5,981 nucleotides of DNA, taken from Synergistaceae bacterium (lineage in GTDB: Bacteria > Synergistota > Synergistia > Synergistales > Synergistaceae). Numbering within the stretch: position 1 is the stretch's first letter; each line of letters opens with the position of its first letter. Location of the stretch: assembly GCA_031283975.1 (NCBI GenBank), contig JAITAT010000150.1:1-5981 (forward strand). The letters are read 5' to 3'. Position numbers and translations under genes: made by a program. Below, piece by piece: positions 1 through 5,981 of this stretch. Below the pieces are notes generated by a model, which saw nothing but the letters and a program-made list of their open reading frames with translations, did no database searches and was not told where the DNA came from.

Positions 1-952
1 GTATGACCTTAAAACCACTCACTGTACCACTGGGATACCAGGTGGGTTCCACTCCAATTAAGGCTAAAATAGTGGCCTCAGTCACCCCTTCGCTCCGTAA
101 GCTCTCCACAGCCCACAAAACGATGGCCACCTTTTGAGGGTATTCTCCTTTTTCAGATCGATATTTTTTTATTAATTCATCGGCTGCGAGCTGACCCAGT
201 TCCCAAGCGGCTGGGGTGGGCATTTTTCCCGGGGAGAGCCCGTAAAAATTCCGACCCGTGGGAATAGAATCCGGAGAGCGGATGGGATCGTTACCCTCAC
301 TGGGGAGAATATATCTCCCCTCCAGAGCCCAAAAGAGGCTTTCCAGCTCGTGGTCCCCTGAAATATTAAGGCGATTTAAGACATCACTCACACTCAAGCC
401 GGGATTAGCCTCCACCACTTTTTCAGCGGTAGTTAAAGCACTATCATTTTCCGGGCTCTTCCCAAAGGTGTGGAGCCCAAAGGGGATGAGTTCGCTTTCT
501 AAGGTTTCCAAATAAATTCCAATGGACTGGATGGCCTCGGACTCACTCATTTGGGGTTTAGCTATTGAAGGAGAACTGGGGGGAGGTGATTGGGGGGGTG
601 TCTTGGATTCCGTGGAAGTAACTTCCTTGGGACCCACTGATTCCATGGGAACCATGGAATCAGTGGTTTGTTCCCCTGTTGATTGTTGCTTTAAAAATTC
701 CAGTCCTATGGACTCAATGGCCTCATACGTGAGTTTAATATCCAAGAGATCCAATAATCCTAAATTATTAGAGAGTTCTAATATCTCCCTTGCGTAAACC
801 GTTTGGGACAGGGAGCCCTGGCTACTTGCCTGGGTATATTCCCCGATTTTATTTTTCAACTCGGAATTTTTCTCATAGAGCGACGATATTCTGGAACGTA
901 TATTTTCCATATCCAAGTCATCCGAGCCGCTTTTCGAAAACGATTCCCGCAT
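1..952 (-). CDS. CobN/BchH-type chelatase large subunit, middle segment, on a foreign-looking N-terminus; open at the left edge
   Basis: CobN is the large subunit of the ATP-dependent cobaltochelatase that inserts Co2+ into hydrogenobyrinate diamide in aerobic-type cobalamin synthesis; BchH/ChlH is the magnesium counterpart, and archaea carry related proteins. I read 317 codons from ATG 952 to the left edge with no stop. Family motifs, in order: GLHTFG (residues 159-164), EGRYILP (211-217), PTGRNFYG (231-238), PTPAAWELG (245-253), VLWAVE (278-283) and LIGVEPTW (298-305). These belong to the middle of a protein of roughly 1,200 residues or more, so both the usual long N-terminal part and the C-terminal part are absent here. 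Residues 1-35 are charged and helical (DMENIRSRISSLYEKNSELK) and do not look like CobN. A Ser/Thr/Pro/Glu-rich linker occupies residues 92-134. ATG 952 is the only start after an in-frame TAG seven codons upstream; GGGGGA at 963-958 is a fair ribosome-binding site. Family assignment is firm; whether this ORF is one real gene is doubtful (see the join feature). Substrate metal cannot be told from this part. Confidence 0.8.
   Translation of the reverse strand, partial: MRESFSKSGSDDLDMENIRSRISSLYEKNSELKNKIGEYTQASSQGSLSQTVYAREILELSNNLGLLDLLDIKLTYEAIESIGLEFLKQQSTGEQTTDSMVPMESVGPKEVTSTESKTPPQSPPPSSPSIAKPQMSESEAIQSIGIYLETLESELIPFGLHTFGKSPENDSALTTAEKVVEANPGLSVSDVLNRLNISGDHELESLFWALEGRYILPSEGNDPIRSPDSIPTGRNFYGLSPGKMPTPAAWELGQLAADELIKKYRSEKGEYPQKVAIVLWAVESLRSEGVTEATILALIGVEPTWYPSGTVSGFKVI
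518..724 (-). repeat. imperfect 21-bp direct repeat flanking the CobN linker
   Basis: The 21-bp units at 724-704 (GAGGCCATTGAGTCCATAGG then A) and 538-518 match at 18 of 21 positions and encode EAIESIG and EAIQSIG. They start 186 bp apart in the same frame and bracket the Ser/Pro-rich linker (679-551) containing the 15-bp inverted repeat. After each unit the proteins continue with similar helices (LEFL and IYLETLE). A partial in-frame duplication with a linker between the copies is the likely origin. Confidence 0.6.
634..666. repeat. perfect 15-bp inverted repeat with 3-nt spacer
   Basis: CCACTGATTCCATGG at 634-648 is followed by GAA and its exact reverse complement at 652-666. It lies inside the CobN-like ORF, in the low-complexity linker, where the minus strand reads TTDSMVPMESV. 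The transcript could fold into a very stable 15-bp hairpin. No U-tract follows on either strand, so it is not an intrinsic terminator. Confidence 0.85.
830..900. other. probable join between two unrelated sequences
   Basis: To the right, sequence and codon style match the rpoC/rnhA side (TCG, CGT, GGC, CTC codons). To the left, codon choice changes to TTA, ATT, CCC, GGG and AGG, GC content visibly drops, and CobN homology begins without its normal N-terminal half. The reading frame happens to continue across, which occurs by chance one time in three. The exact point cannot be placed; homology suggests it is near the codons for KNKIGEYTQ (about 825-860). An imperfect inverted repeat, CCCTGGC/GCCTGGG at 816-834, sits beside it. 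No integrase, transposase or target-site duplication is visible. It could be an assembly or amplification chimera, or a natural recombination. Confidence 0.55.
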
Positions 953-1043
953 GTTTATCCCCCGCTGACACTATGGAAGCGATGATTAAACCGCCCAAAC
1001 CAGATTTGACTGTTTTGAAACGCAAGCACGACTCCCCGCGTGT
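953..1043 (-). other. 91-nt gap between rnhA-like gene and the CobN-like ORF
   Basis: This gap contains the ribosome-binding site GGGGGA (963-958) for the ORF starting at 952. I see no terminator hairpin with a U-tract after the rnhA-like stop, so the downstream ORF's first codons may originally have been co-transcribed with rnhA. Confidence 0.4.
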
Positions 1044-1451
1044 TCATTCGATACCCGATCGGCTTTCGCGTTCGTCAATAGCTTCGTTGGAAAGCGCGTC
1101 GGCGATAGTGTTTTCTTCCCTCGGCACCCAAACCAGACGGACGTCCATTCCGTCCATAAGTTCCCGCGCGCGTGACGCTAGTTTCCGCAGGTGCGGGAAA
1201 TTTATCTTCCATTTTCCGCTGACCTGACTTACAACAAGCCTGCTGTCGCCGCGAATCTCAATCTCGGCTATGCCTCTTTCCCTCGTTCCCTCCACCAGAC
1301 ATATAAGGGCGTCGTACTCCGCCTCGTTGTTCGTCTTGACTCCAAGGTATTTCGAGCGCTTCCATATCACTTTTCCGCCGTCCATCAGGCATGCTCCCGC
1401 CCCGGCCAATCCCGGGTTGCCTCGCGACGCCCCGTCAAAATAACCAATCAA
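1044..1451 (-). CDS. RNase HI-family protein (RVT_3 type)
   Basis: This 135-residue protein has the RNase H fold signature. RNase HI cleaves the RNA strand of RNA:DNA hybrids in the cytoplasm, removing R-loops and primers. Residues fitting the catalytic carboxylates are D6 (FDGASRGNPG), E45 (NNEAEY), D69 (RGDSRLV) and D118 (NTIADALS). The E. coli flexible-loop histidine has no clear counterpart: the segment is VPREEN, as is common in the short archaeal/bacterial RVT_3-type homologues. The length is normal for that subgroup. The start is the TTG at 1451: an in-frame TGA lies directly before it, GAGGTGG at 1464-1458 is a good Shine-Dalgarno 6 nt upstream, and the protein must begin close to the strand carrying D6. 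An upstream terminator separates it from the small membrane gene, so it probably has its own promoter. It may act as an RNase HI or as a less-characterised RNase H-like protein; I leave the symbol empty because activity in this subgroup varies. Confidence 0.9.
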   Translation of the reverse strand: MIGYFDGASRGNPGLAGAGACLMDGGKVIWKRSKYLGVKTNNEAEYDALICLVEGTRERGIAEIEIRGDSRLVVSQVSGKWKINFPHLRKLASRARELMDGMDVRLVWVPREENTIADALSNEAIDERESRSGIE

Positions 1452-1472
1452 TCAGAGCCACCTCACAGATTC

Positions 1473-1487
1473 AATATAAGTTTATCA
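1473..1487 (-). promoter_or_regulatory. possible -10 region for the rnhA-like gene
   Basis: TATATT at 1478-1473 matches the -10 consensus at 5 of 6 positions, and directly upstream TGATAAACT (1487-1479) has the extended -10 form TGn followed by TAAACT. No convincing -35 lies at 16-18 nt. A promoter is expected here because an intrinsic terminator ends just upstream and a ribosome-binding site follows at 1464-1458. Confidence 0.25.
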
Positions 1488-1535
1488 TTTCCGGCGCGAA
1501 AAAACGAGATGATCATTCTTCCCAAATTCGCGGGC

Positions 1536-1559
1536 AAAAAACCTCGGGCTCCGCCCGAA
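1536..1559 (-). terminator. intrinsic terminator after the small membrane protein gene
   Basis: On the minus strand TCGGGC (1558-1553), loop GGA and GCCCGA (1549-1544) form a six-pair GC-rich stem that can be extended by one U-G pair. It is followed by GG and then six U residues (1541-1536). It lies 31 nt after the stop codon at 1591, with a second hairpin in between. Confidence 0.75.
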
Positions 1560-1563
1560 CCCG

Positions 1564-1583
1564 GCAGGGAGTTTGCTCCCTGC
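1564..1583. terminator. second hairpin, U-tract on the plus-strand side
   Basis: GCAGGGAG (1564-1571), TTTG, CTCCCTGC (1576-1583) is a perfect 8-bp stem with a 4-nt loop. On the plus strand it is followed by ACCC and TTTTTATTTT, which resembles a terminator against antisense transcription. On the minus strand no U-tract follows directly, so there it would act as a stabilising hairpin ahead of the terminator at 1559-1536. Confidence 0.5.
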
Positions 1584-1590
1584 ACCCTTT

Positions 1591-1869
1591 TTATTTTCCG
1601 CGATCGATGGACACGTTTCTGAAATAAATAACGGTGTCCGCCGCGACCATGACCGTGTTCAGGCCGTAGGGCAGCAGAAGAAAACCGCCGGTTCCCTCGG
1701 AGACGAGAACTTTCGCTATTCCGGCGCAGTACCCCGTCAGCACTATCAGCAGGAAAAAGATGCTTTTGCCCTTCGCCGTCCGGGACCTCCACGATTTGAT
1801 TATCGACGCCGGCCACGCGGCCCCGAAGCACAAAATCATAACTGTTTCAAGAATTTTCGCCTCGTTCAT
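1591..1869 (-). CDS. small three-helix membrane protein, PQ-loop/SemiSWEET-like
   Basis: This 92-residue protein has three hydrophobic segments, roughly residues 7-24, 36-54 and 63-83. The first ends in WPASIIKSWRSRTAKGKS, which has the layout of a PQ-loop: a proline at the helix end, then a basic stretch and a Gly-x-Ser turn into the next helix. One three-helix unit of this length is the size of bacterial SemiSWEET proteins, which dimerise to make a small sugar channel. An asparagine in the third helix (N71, in YGLNTVM) sits where SWEET-type proteins have a substrate-lining Asn. The class is inferred from pattern only and substrate is unknown; it could be a conserved membrane protein of other function. 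Start chosen at ATG 1869 because GGGGTGA at 1881-1875 ends 5 nt before it; the in-frame ATG at 1875 is too near that site. Terminators flank it on both sides, so it is probably a single-gene unit or fed by readthrough from rpoC. Confidence 0.8.
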   Translation of the reverse strand: MNEAKILETVMILCFGAAWPASIIKSWRSRTAKGKSIFFLLIVLTGYCAGIAKVLVSEGTGGFLLLPYGLNTVMVAADTVIYFRNVSIDRGK

Positions 1870-1894
1870 TGTCATCACCCCGCGAATGTCCCGC

Positions 1895-1926
1895 AAAAAA
1901 AATCGCGAGAGGCGTTACCCCCTCGC
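1895..1926 (-). terminator. intrinsic terminator of the rpoC transcript
   Basis: The minus strand reads GCGAGGGG (1926-1919), a six-base loop, then CCUCUCGC (1912-1905), giving eight pairs with one G-U. GA and eight consecutive U residues (1902-1895) follow. It starts 37 nt after the rpoC stop codon and is the clearest terminator in the window. Confidence 0.9.
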
Positions 1927-1955
1927 TTTAATTATTTATTTATCCCGGCGGGACA
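1927..1955 (-). promoter_or_regulatory. weak candidate promoter for the small membrane gene
   Basis: An AT-rich stretch (ATAAATAAATAATTAAAG on the minus strand) lies between the rpoC stop and the terminator. It includes AATAAT, a 5 of 6 match to a -10 box, but no good -35 at standard distance. If used, the transcript would begin at or inside the terminator hairpin. Alternatively this is merely an A-rich spacer. Confidence 0.2.
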
Positions 1956-1963
1956 CGAAACGG

Positions 1964-5981
<4,018 letters not shown>

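Noticed and set aside
970..1000. Promoter-like TTGGGC...CATAGT upstream of the ATG at 952
   Set aside because: The match is weak (3 of 6 and 4 of 6) and would leave a leader of only about ten bases with no room for the ribosome-binding site.
1463..1831. A 122-codon minus-strand ORF in another frame
   Set aside because: It overlaps the membrane protein gene out of frame, runs through both downstream hairpins and encodes an Arg/Gly-rich composition typical of a GC-rich shadow frame.
1943..1953. Palindrome TCCCGGCGGGA between rpoC stop and terminator
   Set aside because: It can form only four pairs with a three-base loop and is too short to call a separate feature.

Overview
The window reads almost entirely on the minus strand, so genes run from right to left. 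Most of it (about 830 to 5981) looks like a GC-rich bacterial chromosome. It carries the RNA polymerase beta' gene rpoC, a small three-helix membrane protein gene and an RNase HI-type gene. The style (a long beta' with extra sandwich-barrel modules, a GC-rich third codon position, compact genes, intrinsic terminators) would suit an anaerobic bacterium such as a member of Synergistota. That placement is an impression from the protein sequences and was not tested.

Layout in transcription order: (1) rpoC, 5981 to 1964, enters the window already running and lacks its N-terminus; (2) a 9-bp hairpin sits over its stop codon and a strong intrinsic terminator follows at 1926-1895; (3) a 92-residue PQ-loop/SemiSWEET-like membrane protein (1869-1591) begins 25 nt after the terminator's U-tract; (4) two tandem hairpins (1583-1536) follow, the second with a U-tract; (5) the RNase HI-like gene (1451-1044) starts at a TTG supported by a good Shine-Dalgarno; (6) after a 91-nt gap an ORF starts at ATG 952 and stays open to the left edge. 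Apart from its first 35 or so codons, that ORF is the middle of a CobN/BchH-type chelatase large subunit.

The left 830 bases do not match the rest in style. They are poorer in GC, favour TTA, ATT, CCC and GGG codons and use AGA/AGG. The CobN homology starts abruptly after a short charged N-terminus that looks like the start of a different gene, and the first several hundred residues of a normal CobN are missing. The simplest reading is a join at about 830-900 between a bacterial rnhA-flanking region and a CobN gene from another genome, possibly a methanogenic archaeon. This could be an assembly or amplification chimera, or less likely a real recombination event.

No CRISPR array, tRNA, rRNA or insertion sequence is visible. 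The best candidates for something undescribed are the roughly 320-residue insertion near the C-terminus of beta', apparently built of repeated sandwich-barrel motifs, and a perfect 15-bp inverted repeat inside a proline/serine-rich linker of the CobN-like ORF.
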